Positions 9,012 through 19,490 of a stretch of DNA of 64,000 nucleotides are shown here, one piece after another. The stretch is taken from the NCBI GenBank assembly GCA_049515135.1, contig JBEKUJ010000003.1, forward strand, positions 186,001 to 250,000, read 5' to 3'. Made by a program: the position numbers and the translations under genes. Source of the DNA: Fen-1364 sp049515135. GTDB taxonomy: Bacteria; Spirochaetota; Spirochaetia; SZUA-6; Fen-1364. How positions within the stretch are numbered: position 1 is the stretch's first letter; each line of letters starts with the position of its first letter. The notes beneath the pieces were generated by a model. It saw nothing but the letters and a program-made list of their open reading frames with translations. It was not told the origin of the DNA and searched no databases.

Positions 9012-10498
9012 TTATTGGACCACGGCCTCCATCAGCGTGCGCAACGGTAGCAGGTTGAGAACCCTCTTCAGATCGTAAATGAAACATGTGAACTGAAACT
9101 CGGCCCTTACTGCGTCAAGACCTCGCTGGAGTAAGTGCCCGAAACCCAACGTGCGTTTGATTGTGCCAAAGGGGTGTTCGACCAGTTCCTTGCGCTTGCG
9201 GATCAGGGCCTTCCGCTCTGGATTCTCCAATTCTTCAAAGTACGTTTTCAACTCTTCGTGATGCACCGAAACTCGAAGCATCCTGCTTTCGCTGCCTCTT
9301 GTGCAGCAACCTCTCTTCGGGCACGCTGCACAATCCGCGCCGTTGGCCTGCTACTTCCACGTCATCCGTCCGTTCTTATCGGCCACCGGCCGAGCTATAA
9401 TCCTGCGGAGCATCGCGCCCGGCGGGCATTCCCAGATATCCCGCTCGGGATCATAGCGAAACTTATCTTGCCCCCACACTCTCCTCTTGCCGACGTTCTC
9501 GCGCTCACCTTCCGCTGTGATTGGCACCGTTACCCGTATCGCCTGACCCTGCTGGTAGGCCAGTACATCGGTCTCGTTGAAGTAGCCAGCACCGCCACCA
9601 TCTCGCTCTTTTCTTCAATCCCCAGTTCGTTCTTCAATTCGATCGTCCGCTCCACCATAGCCCCCAGAAGTCTCTTGTCCGTCTGCTGGCTGCTTACATC
9701 CACAGCCACGATAAGCTTGTTCTTCGCTTCCACTACGTTCTGTCCGTTGTATCCGATCTGCACCAATCCTTTATCCTTTTGCAGCCGGCTGTCGGGGTCA
9801 TTCCCCAAATAGATGCTCTCTTCTGGGTGCGTCTCCAGAAACTCCTTCGCCGCGTTCACCTTTTCCTGCTTGCGCCTCAGTGTCTTGATTTTCTTTGTCA
9901 GCTCGACCACTTTCTCCCGTCGGATCAGTATCCCCTCCAGGTCTTGACGACGGTCCAACTCCTCCGTTTCCTCAAAGTAGCGCGCAAGCCCCTGCCCCAC
10001 GGCCCGCTCGATTTCCGAGAGCTTGTCTCTGCGGTACACCTCCCGGTGTCCGTTCTGCCCCCTCAGCTTCGTCCCATCCAGAGCCAGTAGCCTCATGCTT
10101 ATCAGGCCCATTTTGTGGCAGAAGAGCACGAACTCCTTGAACACGTTCTTAAGCGCTTTCGCATTGTCCTTGCGAAAGTCCGCTGTCGTCTTGAAATCCG
10201 GCTTCAGCCCTTCCACCAACCAAATCATCTCCCGGTTGCGCCCTCACTCTGCCTCCGGCAGGCGGCTCGTTCGTATCCTGCTGAAATAGCCGTAGATATA
10301 GATTTTCAGTTTCAGCTGCGGGCGGTATGCCGGCGCACCCTTCCTGTTCTCATGCATGTGAAACCCCAGCTTGCCCATGTCTAGGGATTCCACGTACGCG
10401 TCAATGAAGCGCACAACGTTATCCTGCTCTATCAGCTCCTCCAAGTTGTTCTTGAAAAAGATAAATCTGGTTCCGTGGTATCCCCACCTTGTACTCAA
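9012..10498 (-). pseudogene. Broken IS1182-family transposase
   Basis: Three minus-strand frames together make one transposase. The N-terminal part (10,244-10,498) contains DNVVRFIDAYVESLDMGKLGF and the PAYRPQLKLKIYIYGY element. The central DDE part (9,530-10,228) contains RLLALDGTKLRGQNGHR and ends with QIGYNGQNVVEAKNKLIVA followed by SQQTDKRLL. The C-terminal part (9,012-9,281) contains RKRKELVEHPFGTIKRTLGFGHLLQRG. The frames do not join, so there are at least two frameshifts, near 10,240 and between 9,280 and 9,530. The enzyme is therefore inactive. Terminal repeats could not be identified. Confidence 0.85.
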
Positions 10499-10956
10499 TC
10501 ACGTTCCCCTCCCCACCGATTCGCGGCGTCCAGCCGCGACCTCGTGCTCAGAGTACAACGCTACGAGTACCAGTCAATGATTTACAGCCACTTTCCGCCT
10601 TGTTGCCCGCACAAACTTCACTGACCCTGGAGCCTCAAGAGCCGAATCATCCACACAGTCTCATAGGCGGTGCGTTTTCAAGTTTCACTAAAGTCTTCGC
10701 CTAAAGGCGAGGGGGTTACTCCCCGTAAGAGACTCTAAGGGCACTGTTTGTCTCGGCGGACAGGTGGTGGCACGGCCAGTCATTAGCCGCCACTTGCGTT
10801 GTACTTAGAGCCAGCATATGCTACTCATGATGAGCGTTTGTACGGGCTTGATCGGCGAGGAGAGGCGTTTTGCTGCACTCGGGGCGGCCAGTGCGTCTTC
10901 CACCGGAAAAGTAGAATGATTACGGCGGACAACTCTTGCTTTCAATTCAACTTCGG
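10499..10956. other. Gene-less stretch between the IS1182 remnant and the HAD gene
   Basis: No gene with recognisable motifs was found in these 458 bases. A small GCCT-AA-AGGC hairpin lies near 10,700. Open frames of 60-70 codons exist on both strands but look like chance. It probably contains the outer end of the broken IS and the promoter of the HAD gene. Confidence 0.4.
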
Positions 10957-11613
10957 ATGAACGGCATATCAGTTGTGTTTGATTTAGATGGCACGCTGCT
11001 CGATTCAGCAACGGACATCGTCGCTGCGCTCGACATAGCAGTGGTGGAGGCCGGAGTAAAACTAAATCTGCCCATCAGCCCGCAGATCGTCGGACCTCCA
11101 ATTCGTGGCATGTTGGCGCGACTCGGCGTCCCGATGACGGAATCCCAGGTGGCCACGGCGGTCCAAGCCTTTCGACGCGCATACGATGACTCACTGATGG
11201 AACTTACCCAACCCTATCCAGGCGCCGCCGAGTGCCTTCGCTCCCTGGTGTCGATGAACTGCGGGCTCTATATCGCCACTATCAAACCCTTGTCGCCGAC
11301 CCAGCGTCTGGTCGACAGGTGGTTCTCGGGGCTGTTCCGCGACATTTGCTGCGTTAATTCGGAAGCAAATACGGCTTTGACCAAACCCCGCATGCTGCAA
11401 AAATTGAGTCGATCCCACGGCCTGTCGCCGACGCGCTCGGTCATGGTGGGAGACGGCCCGAGCGACATCAGGGCCGGCCGAGAGCGGTCCTGGCGCACGG
11501 TGGCTGTGCTCTATGGGTACGGGACGCGGGAAGAACTCATCCCCGAGCAGCCAGACGCCTGGGCTGAAAGTACTGCGGAAATCCCTGAAAGCATCCAGGC
11601 GTTCGTGTGGTAG
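10957..11613 (+). CDS. HAD-superfamily phosphatase (phosphoglycolate phosphatase-like)
   Basis: A 218-residue haloacid-dehalogenase family hydrolase. Motif I is VFDLDGTLLDSATD at the N-terminus, and the cap domain follows. Motif II lies around IATIKPLS, the motif III lysine in LTKPRMLQKL, and motif IV in MVGDGPSDIRAG. The ATG at 10,957 places motif I at the usual distance; an in-frame TTG at 10,936 is less likely. It reads against the direction of the surrounding locus and is flanked by transposase remnants, so it may be cargo or an isolated survivor. Its substrate is unknown and could be a sugar phosphate. Confidence 0.75.
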   Translation: MNGISVVFDLDGTLLDSATDIVAALDIAVVEAGVKLNLPISPQIVGPPIRGMLARLGVPMTESQVATAVQAFRRAYDDSLMELTQPYPGAAECLRSLVSMNCGLYIATIKPLSPTQRLVDRWFSGLFRDICCVNSEANTALTKPRMLQKLSRSHGLSPTRSVMVGDGPSDIRAGRERSWRTVAVLYGYGTREELIPEQPDAWAESTAEIPESIQAFVW

Positions 11614-12213
11614 GGTTAGATGTTGCATGAAGAATCGACCAATCCTCGACCGCTTCTGTCCGAGATGGGCACGCCGGTCCTACGGCGTGCCCCAGAAACG
11701 CGATCTACGGGCGGGGACGGACTCCCCTCTTGGCGCAGCGGCGCGGGACAACCCTGCGGAGATAGGCCATATCGAACCCTCGTATCCTAGTTTTCGGTAC
11801 CGGTAGCGCGTGTCGATACTTCCTCGGCCTCCGGGATAATGATCCTGCCCTTCAGCACAGCCGCGTTGAAGGTTTCGAGATCTTCCCACCTTCCCGAGCC
11901 CACGAGATTCCCTACGATCTCATTGTGGTTACCCCGCGGGACGGAGAGGCGATCCGAGCCCAGCTTCTGCCTCTCGGCGTTCTCGACGACAAGATTGTCC
12001 TCCTCTATTCCGTTTACAGTCGCTCCCTGATAAACCAAGTCAACGGACCTTGACCGCCTAAACATGCGGCTTGGGCTATGTCTTCGTCCGGCCGAAGATT
12101 CTCCCCACTCGCATTCGAACGCGATGACTAGCCGCGTAGACTTTGTAATCTACCGTGCGTCCATCGATGGCAAAGCTGACCATGCGCTGCGCTAGGCGTG
12201 GCGTGGCATCCAA
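11614..12213. other. Degenerate region, no recognised gene
   Basis: This stretch holds one minus-strand open frame of 92 codons (11,787-12,065) with no familiar motif. The rest is short open frames. It borders an IS5-like transposase fragment and is most likely decayed insertion-sequence or gene material. No function is proposed. Confidence 0.4.
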
Positions 12214-12375
12214 TTAAGGTAGCTCGCTCACTACCCCCACCCCGGCCTCTGGCTCCGTAGTGCCGCTACTGATGCTTAAGCGGCTGTCCGTCACCAATCG
12301 GTTGCAGTTGTCCATCAAAACATGACCCATGCAGATCAGTCGTGCATCCGGATCTGTCGTGGAGGCGCGTGGGAC
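12214..12375 (-). pseudogene. IS5-family transposase fragment
   Basis: About 50 codons on the minus strand read RASTTDPDARL, then MGHVLMDNCNRLVTDSRL and GTTEPEAG, before a TAA. This is the conserved core of IS5-family (DDE) transposases, where STTDPDARLYRK and FMGHxLMENRxGLVVDA are usual. Part of the normal sequence between the two blocks is missing, and there is no start. It is a remnant. Confidence 0.65.
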
Positions 12376-12490
12376 CTCCGTTCTTTGGTTGAAAACTCCT
12401 TTGCGATCTCCTTTGCTTCTCGCAACTCACCGATTGTGACTGCAAGTAGCGGACGGTCCGCCGGCACGCGATCAGCGGGATAATGATAGC

Positions 12491-13563
12491 TTGCGCGCCA
12501 TGGCATTGACAGATTCGTCCACGATCCTACAGTTGGAGAACTTTCGTCTTATGAATATAATGATTGGTACTAGTCAGGACTTCGCAATGGTTGCGCAGAA
12601 AAACGCTCCTTTGGGGCATCTCCAACTTTTCGATTTGATCTTTGCCAGGGAATATGGTAGTACGATGAATCAATTGGCAGTTGGCTATGAAAAACAACTC
12701 TGGCAGACAATGTCTGCCCAGAGTGAACAGTTGCAACGATAGGCGGACGTATGAAAAAATTGGAGACACAGCAAGTGCAGCTCAAGGCGGGACGGGCGAC
12801 GGAGCCAGAACGGTCCAAGAGGCTCGAGCACGAACTCCAAACCCACCTGAGCGCAAAAGTAACAATCGCTGCGCTTCGCGGCAAGCCTAAGAGAGTGGTC
12901 CGCAAGATGGCAGCCAGAATACTGAACAGAGCTATTCGCTACGCCCTTGCTCATCCAAGGGTAAGAGTCCGGGCTAAGTCATTGCTACACCTTTGGCCTA
13001 GTCTCTTCAACAGAGTGAAAAGCTTTGCCTTGTCGAAAGGCTTGGTGCGCGGAGTGCAACAGGCAACAACTTTTCGGTCGGCATCTGTGCATGTTTTTCA
13101 TGTATCTCTGGCTTCCGGCTTTTATCCGGTCGAATTACTTTCTAGCATACCAACTTACTGGATCAAGGCAAGCGCCGTGCTAGCCGTGCACTCAACAGAA
13201 GAATGTAACGCAAATCTCCATTTTCGAGCTTTTAGCTTTCATCGCCCACGTACTCTAGAGGTTTACGCAGGCGACGAGCTTGTCAGCCGCTCAACTATCC
13301 CCACGAGCTCTGAGAGCGTCGAGGCCACTCTCACCATGTCAAGAGGTTTAAACCGCGTTCATCTCCGAGTACTCGAAGGATGCGAACGACCATATGACAT
13401 CGATGAGCTTGAGAGTGCCGATTCTAGGTGTCTGAGCATCGCGGTACAGAACATCGTATTGAACGAGAAGGATCTATTCCACGAACGAGAAATCGGCCTG
13501 TCCAAATACGCTCGTAAAATCTACTCCGATTTGAACGAGGCCGTGCGCGAAAGGGAGGTCTGA
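12491..13563 (+). pseudogene. Remnant of a methyltransferase with coiled-coil and C-terminal beta-sandwich
   Basis: Two frames look like one former gene. Frame one (12,491-12,742) has DFAMVAQKNAP and then a FDLIFAREYGSTMNQLAVGYEKQL segment, of a type seen after the catalytic domain of polysaccharide-locus methyltransferases. Frame two (12,751-13,563) starts with a charged coiled coil, then LAHPRVRVRAKSLLHLWP, then a beta-sandwich-like segment (RTLEVYAGDELV, GLNRVHLRVLEGCERP, SIAVQNI). The catalytic N-terminus is missing and the frames are offset, so it is called a pseudogene. Frame two has a plausible ribosome site (GGCGG before ATG 12,751) and could still make a 270-residue protein. Confidence 0.5.
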
Positions 13564-13647
13564 TCCAAACCAGCAAGGAGTGTACAAAGAGCTGCCCAAC
13601 GTGGAAGCGGTATGGGTTGAATACATGCCTAATAGAACAAAACAAAA

Positions 13648-16600
13648 CTAGCCAACTATGCGACTGACAAGCTGAGCCGCGCTTTCCTCCCACGTCAGAA
13701 ACGGAATCAAGCCTTTGTTCGTCTCGCGACTCACTTGGGAGGTGGAGATCCATTTACGTAGGCATTCAACAAGCGGTTCTGGTGCCTCCTTGTTTTCGAA
13801 GTAAGTGGGGTAGTTTCCTGCGACCTCATGGAACACGGGAATATCGCGCGCAATGATTGCAAGTCCGTGTCGGGCCGCCTCGATGAGAGGAAGGCCAAAA
13901 CCTTCTCCTTCACTGGCTGCCACCAAGCATGTCGATGAGGAATACATCTCTTCAAGAAACTCATCGCTCACGGTCTTCAGCCAAAAAAGCTTTTTTCCCC
14001 GCTTTTTGCAACTGTTGAGGGCCTTCACCGTGAGAATGATGCTGCCCCGTTCTTCCTCGGGAACATCTTTCCACCCTTCCTGCCCAACAATAACTAGATT
14101 TGCGTCAATCCCTTCTCGCCAGATAGACTCAAATGCTCGAAGTACAAGTAAGTGTCCTTTGCGGGGTTCAACAGTGCCTACCATCAAGAAGGTTGGCCGT
14201 AATGATAGCTGCTTGAGCATACGCCGAGAACCTTCCGGATTTCCGTGGGTTGAAAAAGTGTTTTCCAGATCCGAGCCGAGATGGAACCACTCGATCTTGA
14301 ATGCACTTTCATTCTCAGGAGCATGTATTTTTACCCACTTTGCAAGTTCTACAGCGACTGTTCGAGAAATACAGGCAGCCCCCTGGAACTGTGTTATTGT
14401 CTGCAACCATTTCTCATGTAAAGGCCCCATGCCATTTGGGAAGCGATGTGGGAGCAAGATGGGCAACAGGTCGTAGACAACAAAATGAACTTTCACGCCG
14501 CGAATGCTGAGCGCGCTCAGGAAATCTGATTGCGCTATTGTCACATTCGCATTGAAATCGAGGCCAAGAAAAACGTCCCCGGATAGCGTCTCGATCGGCT
14601 CATCTAGCCATGAATCCTGGGGGCAACCAAGAAGTTCTGAGGTAAACACCTTCGCGTACAAATAGCCTTTGCCCCCAACCGTGGCATATACAGGCTCAAC
14701 GCGATATCCAGGCGGAGGCGAGGTAAGAAGGTGATTCAAAATACCGCGAGTGACTCTCTCGATGCCCGTCCGGACGTCTGCCTTGATAATCGCGGAAATA
14801 TCAACCAGCAACTGTTTCTCGGGACGGTCTGCCGGGAAATTGGAGGCAATGGACTGTGCCACGGTCGCGATTTGAGAGAGGTCTTGGGTTTTCGAGTCTT
14901 GAAGGTCCGCTATTGCACCTATTAAGGAGCGTGTGCGCTGAGGTTCATTTTCATAAATAGATTCGATGGCGTCATAATAGATTTGAGCGCAATGGCTTGG
15001 AGAATGATTCCTCATGACATGTTCTCTCGCATTTGCGCCTATTGCCGCTGCTTCTTTCCTTTCTTTCCAAAGTTTTTCCAATTGCGCCGCTAGTTCTTGA
15101 TCAGAAAAGTCCTCGCGCAGCGTAAAGACTATGTTCTCCTGAAGCTCGGCCATACTACCATGCGCGTTAACAATGGTTGGCAGACCTTGCGCCAGGCAAT
15201 CGTACAACGCCGCTGAAGTCTCTCCTCTTGTTTGCCAGCGCAATTGCACGGCTGCATCGGCCGCCGCAAGGTAGCACCGGTAGAGATCTGAATCGAGCCA
15301 GCCTGTAATTTTGATCTTATCCCTCGGTTCAAATCGTTTCATTGCGGAACGCAAGCGACGTGAATATAGACCATGCGGCGTATCGCCAACAAATACTAAC
15401 CGACAGTTGTTGTCTCGGAAGAGTGCTGACTCAGTCCAAGCGTCCAGTAAACGATGACTAAGCTTTGGCATGGTTATGAAGCCAAAGCTGCAAACCACGA
15501 AATCGTCGTCGTCAAATCCGAGTCTCCTCCTAGCCTCCGCTCTAGAAATACGTGTCACAGAAGCCCGAAGTAATGGCACTCTTCTCCAATTTCTGAGGCT
15601 GAGTCCAGTGTACCAAGCGCGCGCAAGTCTCTTAGAGTATTCTGAATGCACAAGAACGCCAAGAGCTTGGCTGAGGACGGAAAAGTTGCAGGGGTACACG
15701 GCGAGCCGATCTATTCCTTCGAAAGAATTTGGGCAACACCGCAAAGCTGGGTACCCATGCGATTCATAAACGGCATTGGGCAAGAGTCCAGGCATGTCGC
15801 CGTTGCTATCCATGTAGTGAACTAGGTCGTTCAGGAAGAAGTCATGCAATACGACCACTCCGGGGAAATATCTTAGAAGCTCGAAAATATATGTGTGCGA
15901 CGGGGAGTTGCCGATATGATATAAGACTCGGTCAAACTTTCCGGCGTTTGTCCAGAACCAATCGTTGTCATGGATTTCGCAGATGTCCGTTGCGCAGCAA
16001 TCCTTTATGCTTCGCTGAGGGACAATAGCAACAATATCGTAAAACCGCGCCAGCTCGGGAAGCAGTTCCTGACTGTAATCTGCAATTCCACTCCGCGCTG
16101 GAGGCAGGGGTGACAGAAACGCAAGCTTCTTGCGGCTTCGCGGGAAGAAGGTTGCCGTGCTTGTTTGCTTGCCGGCAATATTCATGAACGCTTGCATCGC
16201 GCGTCTAGCGCACTCATCCCAGGAGTACTCTTTCGAGTGAATACGGCCCTGACTAACGAGGTGTTCGCGAAACGTAGGGTCGAAAAGGGCACGCTCGATC
16301 TTCTCTGTAATGTCTGAATGGGAATATGGATCAAACAACGCTTCTTTAACACCAACGAGCTCAGGGAGACCTCCTGTATTTGACGCAATTGCAGGGGCTC
16401 CACAAAGAATTGCCTCTAGCAACGGCGTGCCGAGAGATTCCCAGACTGAAGGGAAAACAAAGAGATCGCATAAGTTGTATAAGGCGAGTAGCTCTGGTTT
16501 TTCGGGGTTTCTGAAAACGACTATATCTTGCTCTTTGAGTCCAAAACTCTGAGCCGTCCCCCTAATAGTTGCCGTCTGTTTGGCAGAGAACGGACCAGCT

Positions 16601-17385
16601 AGAAGCAGTTGGTGACTCTGCCGTAACTCTTGGTCAAGAGTAGCATAGGCATGTATGAGGCGACCAAGATTGTCCTTCTCTTCTCCTAAGCCATGGTAGA
16701 AAAGAAACTTTCCTCCAATTCCCAACCTATTGCGAATCAGGCGATCTTCATCTCGGCTTGGTTTGGTTTCCCTGAAGTCTGAATCTGCCCCAAAGAGAAT
16801 TGAGATTGCCCGATCAGAATCCAGCCGAAGCGTCTCTAGAACTGCATTTGTTATACACTCAGAAGCGCCAAGGATGAGATCAGCAAAAGCCAATTGCTGG
16901 TACTTTCGCACGTAAAAATCTCGATGCATCGTGCTATCGAAATACGAGTCCTGAAGGATATCCGGCACGATGTCGTAGACAACGACCGCGGTAGGATATC
17001 TTTTTGCAGATTGCCCAAGACTTGTAACAGCTTCATCCCCGTATCCTTCAAAAAGATTCGAAAGGAGGAGTATGTCTGGCTCCAAGCTATCAAAGAAGGC
17101 CTCGCGAATAAGCTCTGCCGACTGCCTGCGCCATTCATTTTGGGTGTTACTTTCTCTGGTCATTGGCAGAGAGTCCCACACCCGAATGCTGTCTCTAGGC
17201 AGCATGTCGGCGAGTTCCCTGCATAACCTGCGCGTGCTTTCTGGAAACTGGGAATTCAGAACGATGACAATGTCATGCTCACCGCGGTTGCGGAGGATCG
17301 ACTTGGTAAGGGAGAGTGCGTGCCTGCCAGTGCCCGTTTTCGCATTTGACGATTGAGCTGCTTGCAGATCGATGACAATTCTCAT
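13648..17385 (-). CDS. Triple-module GT4 glycosyltransferase
   Basis: A 1245-residue protein with three tandem GT-B units. Unit one (about 1-400) begins MRIVIDLQAAQSS and has FVFPSVWESLGTPLLEAILCG. Unit two (about 405-830) begins LAFLSPLPPARSGIADYS and has SFGFITMPKLSH and QTRGETSAALYDCLAQGLPT. Unit three (about 860-1245) begins LLVDISAIIKADVRTGIERV and has FLMVGTVEPRKGH and VAASEGEGFGLPLIEAARHG. Each unit has a donor-binding C-terminal half, so three sugars, or the same one repeatedly, could be added. Two-module relatives are common in such loci (see 36,281-38,782). It is soluble, with no membrane segments. It converges on the methyltransferase relic. Confidence 0.85.
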   Translation of the reverse strand: MRIVIDLQAAQSSNAKTGTGRHALSLTKSILRNRGEHDIVIVLNSQFPESTRRLCRELADMLPRDSIRVWDSLPMTRESNTQNEWRRQSAELIREAFFDSLEPDILLLSNLFEGYGDEAVTSLGQSAKRYPTAVVVYDIVPDILQDSYFDSTMHRDFYVRKYQQLAFADLILGASECITNAVLETLRLDSDRAISILFGADSDFRETKPSRDEDRLIRNRLGIGGKFLFYHGLGEEKDNLGRLIHAYATLDQELRQSHQLLLAGPFSAKQTATIRGTAQSFGLKEQDIVVFRNPEKPELLALYNLCDLFVFPSVWESLGTPLLEAILCGAPAIASNTGGLPELVGVKEALFDPYSHSDITEKIERALFDPTFREHLVSQGRIHSKEYSWDECARRAMQAFMNIAGKQTSTATFFPRSRKKLAFLSPLPPARSGIADYSQELLPELARFYDIVAIVPQRSIKDCCATDICEIHDNDWFWTNAGKFDRVLYHIGNSPSHTYIFELLRYFPGVVVLHDFFLNDLVHYMDSNGDMPGLLPNAVYESHGYPALRCCPNSFEGIDRLAVYPCNFSVLSQALGVLVHSEYSKRLARAWYTGLSLRNWRRVPLLRASVTRISRAEARRRLGFDDDDFVVCSFGFITMPKLSHRLLDAWTESALFRDNNCRLVFVGDTPHGLYSRRLRSAMKRFEPRDKIKITGWLDSDLYRCYLAAADAAVQLRWQTRGETSAALYDCLAQGLPTIVNAHGSMAELQENIVFTLREDFSDQELAAQLEKLWKERKEAAAIGANAREHVMRNHSPSHCAQIYYDAIESIYENEPQRTRSLIGAIADLQDSKTQDLSQIATVAQSIASNFPADRPEKQLLVDISAIIKADVRTGIERVTRGILNHLLTSPPPGYRVEPVYATVGGKGYLYAKVFTSELLGCPQDSWLDEPIETLSGDVFLGLDFNANVTIAQSDFLSALSIRGVKVHFVVYDLLPILLPHRFPNGMGPLHEKWLQTITQFQGAACISRTVAVELAKWVKIHAPENESAFKIEWFHLGSDLENTFSTHGNPEGSRRMLKQLSLRPTFLMVGTVEPRKGHLLVLRAFESIWREGIDANLVIVGQEGWKDVPEEERGSIILTVKALNSCKKRGKKLFWLKTVSDEFLEEMYSSSTCLVAASEGEGFGLPLIEAARHGLAIIARDIPVFHEVAGNYPTYFENKEAPEPLVECLRKWISTSQVSRETNKGLIPFLTWEESAAQLVSRIVG

Positions 17386-17591
17386 GCGTCAGCCTTTCTT
17401 GAACCAAATGATCATATCCGTTGAGCTTCCCACTATTCGAGCTTTCAGTTGCTGGAGCTGAGACATGCTATACTACTCGATCCTTAGGCGGATGGCCGCC
17501 CTACGGCATCAACGTACTCAGTCTCTCCAACTGCCCAGCGGAGTCGACAACTAACCTAGGCAAAATGCGAGGGTCGTCCTATTCCCATTTA
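17386..17591. other. Spacer, nothing recognised
   Basis: A 206-base gap between the membrane protein gene and the triple glycosyltransferase gene, both on the minus strand. No hairpin terminator, RNA gene or convincing promoter was seen. Confidence 0.3.
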
Positions 17592-19490
17592 TCAATTTCT
17601 CGTCAGGCTAATAAAGCCAAGGGCAAGCTGACGGCTATCAGCGTTCACCCCAAGGCTAGCGGGACTATTAGTGTTACTGTAAACGAATGTGAGATTAATT
17701 TTTCCTTCTGGCGGCACTAGGCGTTTCCGTATCATAAGTGTCTTGTCGACCGGAAAAACCTCACCGTTCTTGAACGTCCAGTCGGCAATTTTTGCTCCAT
17801 TGGCCCCAACCGAAACCGACAAGACCATCCCCGGCTTCGGCAGGAACGGGGAAACCTTGAACGTGAGCGAAACGTCGGTTTTTGGATCAACGACGAGCGA
17901 CATTACGGAGCGTGGGGCATCCGACCAGATTCCCCAGGGCTCGGGGGAAGAAAAACCGTCGACCAGGAACGCCTGACTTCGGCTATGGCTAAATAGTTCC
18001 AACCTTCCTCTATCAAGTTTCATTGTTTCTGCAATCCACGGCTTGTAGTTCACGACCTCAACGTCTCGCCCGACCCAAATGGTCGACTTTGCCATCCAAT
18101 CGCGTTCGATCATCAAACTTCCGTCAAAAGCGCTTGCTGGTTCCCCATGGAGGATACCTGAGAACCGATCTGTAAAGTAAAACTGCCACGCATCGTCAAT
18201 GGGTATGTCAAGGTCTGCTGTGGAAATCAAGTAGTTAAACGTCCCTGGTAAATGGAACCATGCAAAGGTGGTTGAATCCGCATTGCCAACGAATTGTCGG
18301 TAGAACCTTGCCTCTGCTTCGTATTTTAGCAGCCCCCGGACGTCGGCTAAAGGGTGGCCAATGAAAAGCGCGCCCGCAAGCAAGGGCGCAAAAAGCACCA
18401 CAACTTCGGATTGGGGGTGGTCCGGCGTGATACGATAGAGGTAAGCGACACCTCGAGTAAAAAGAAAGAGAAGTTCAATAATAAGGAATGTTCCTAAGAT
18501 AAAGAAATACTTTTTTACCGAGTATGGATTACTCTTACCAAACGCCATCAACACGAACTGAAAGGCTCCAAGCCCGGAAACGCTGAACAAGGTCGAATTG
18601 ATCAAGGAAAAAACCCGATCTTGAATCCCATTGCGACCTCTAAGTAGATCGAACAATGCCACCATAGACGAAAGAACAAGTGCGAAAAAAATAAAGACGA
18701 TTCCCCAAAGCGTGATATCGATCGGGCTTCGAGTTAGCAATGGAAAGCTCAACCAACCATTGTTGTCGGCCACCTTCATGATCGCCCTCGTACTCGGATT
18801 GAACAAGAATATTATTGCACCAAGAACGACATAAAGGCCCCAAGTCCAAAGTTTCTTGAATTCATTTTTTGAGATTTCAAGAAGGAGGAGGAGAGTCGTT
18901 GCACCGTAAAATACCAATACCGGAATAGGGTAAATAAAAAAACCGACGAACAGAACCAGCAGACTAAAGACTAACTTCGACTCAAAACCGCAACGCCATA
19001 CAAAAAAGATAGACATCGTCACAAGCAAATAGGCGGTCGCTACGAGTTCGGAATAGAAATAATTGCCGATCACCTCGTACCCAATCAGGGGATAGACCGA
19101 GCCAGAGGTATAGAGCAGGAAAAACACGGCAACGCTCAGCCATGCGTTGAAAGCCCCGGTCTTACTCACAATGAACAACAGACACGCGGTTGCTACGATC
19201 AGGCTGACCAAGGTGATCACATTCATCGCAATGACGGACGACCCAAGCATTTTGCTAACAACTGCACCTAACCAGTACGCAAGGGGAGGATAGCTAATAC
19301 TTACGATATGCCCGTAGCGCATAATGCTGGTAATCCACGAATTGTGCGTTCCATAGTCGCTACTAAACGAGCATGTATACGGCCACAATCGCCCTATAAT
19401 CAAAATCGATGCAATAACAAACCAGAGCATATAAAAAAGGAAACGTGTTGCATTATGCCTTATGTGTTCTTGCGAAGTTAAAATGCTCAC
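17592..19490 (-). CDS. Polytopic membrane protein, probable lipid-linked sugar glycosyltransferase (GT-C like)
   Basis: About 632 residues. The first 400 contain some ten hydrophobic helices, starting LWFVIASILIIGRLWPY, and an early acidic loop (SSDYGTHNSWI) that resembles the first-loop aspartate of GT-C enzymes. The C-terminal third is soluble and predicted all-beta, ending LALGFISLTRN. The reading frame is open to 19,565, but GTG at 19,490 follows an excellent AAGGAG Shine-Dalgarno with a six-base spacer, so that start is chosen. An IS66 element sits about 110 bases upstream and separates it from the rest of the operon, so expression may now be altered. No close family was recognised. Confidence 0.6.
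   Translation of the reverse strand: MSILTSQEHIRHNATRFLFYMLWFVIASILIIGRLWPYTCSFSSDYGTHNSWITSIMRYGHIVSISYPPLAYWLGAVVSKMLGSSVIAMNVITLVSLIVATACLLFIVSKTGAFNAWLSVAVFFLLYTSGSVYPLIGYEVIGNYFYSELVATAYLLVTMSIFFVWRCGFESKLVFSLLVLFVGFFIYPIPVLVFYGATTLLLLLEISKNEFKKLWTWGLYVVLGAIIFLFNPSTRAIMKVADNNGWLSFPLLTRSPIDITLWGIVFIFFALVLSSMVALFDLLRGRNGIQDRVFSLINSTLFSVSGLGAFQFVLMAFGKSNPYSVKKYFFILGTFLIIELLFLFTRGVAYLYRITPDHPQSEVVVLFAPLLAGALFIGHPLADVRGLLKYEAEARFYRQFVGNADSTTFAWFHLPGTFNYLISTADLDIPIDDAWQFYFTDRFSGILHGEPASAFDGSLMIERDWMAKSTIWVGRDVEVVNYKPWIAETMKLDRGRLELFSHSRSQAFLVDGFSSPEPWGIWSDAPRSVMSLVVDPKTDVSLTFKVSPFLPKPGMVLSVSVGANGAKIADWTFKNGEVFPVDKTLMIRKRLVPPEGKINLTFVYSNTNSPASLGVNADSRQLALGFISLTRN

Noticed and set aside
10785..10800. 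A TGGCACG match near 10,760 as a sigma-54 promoter for the HAD gene
   Set aside because: The -12 element TTGC is not present at the required distance.
12681..12890. Short open frame on the plus strand overlapping the methyltransferase relic
   Set aside because: It is a shifted reading of the coiled-coil part and has no independent support.
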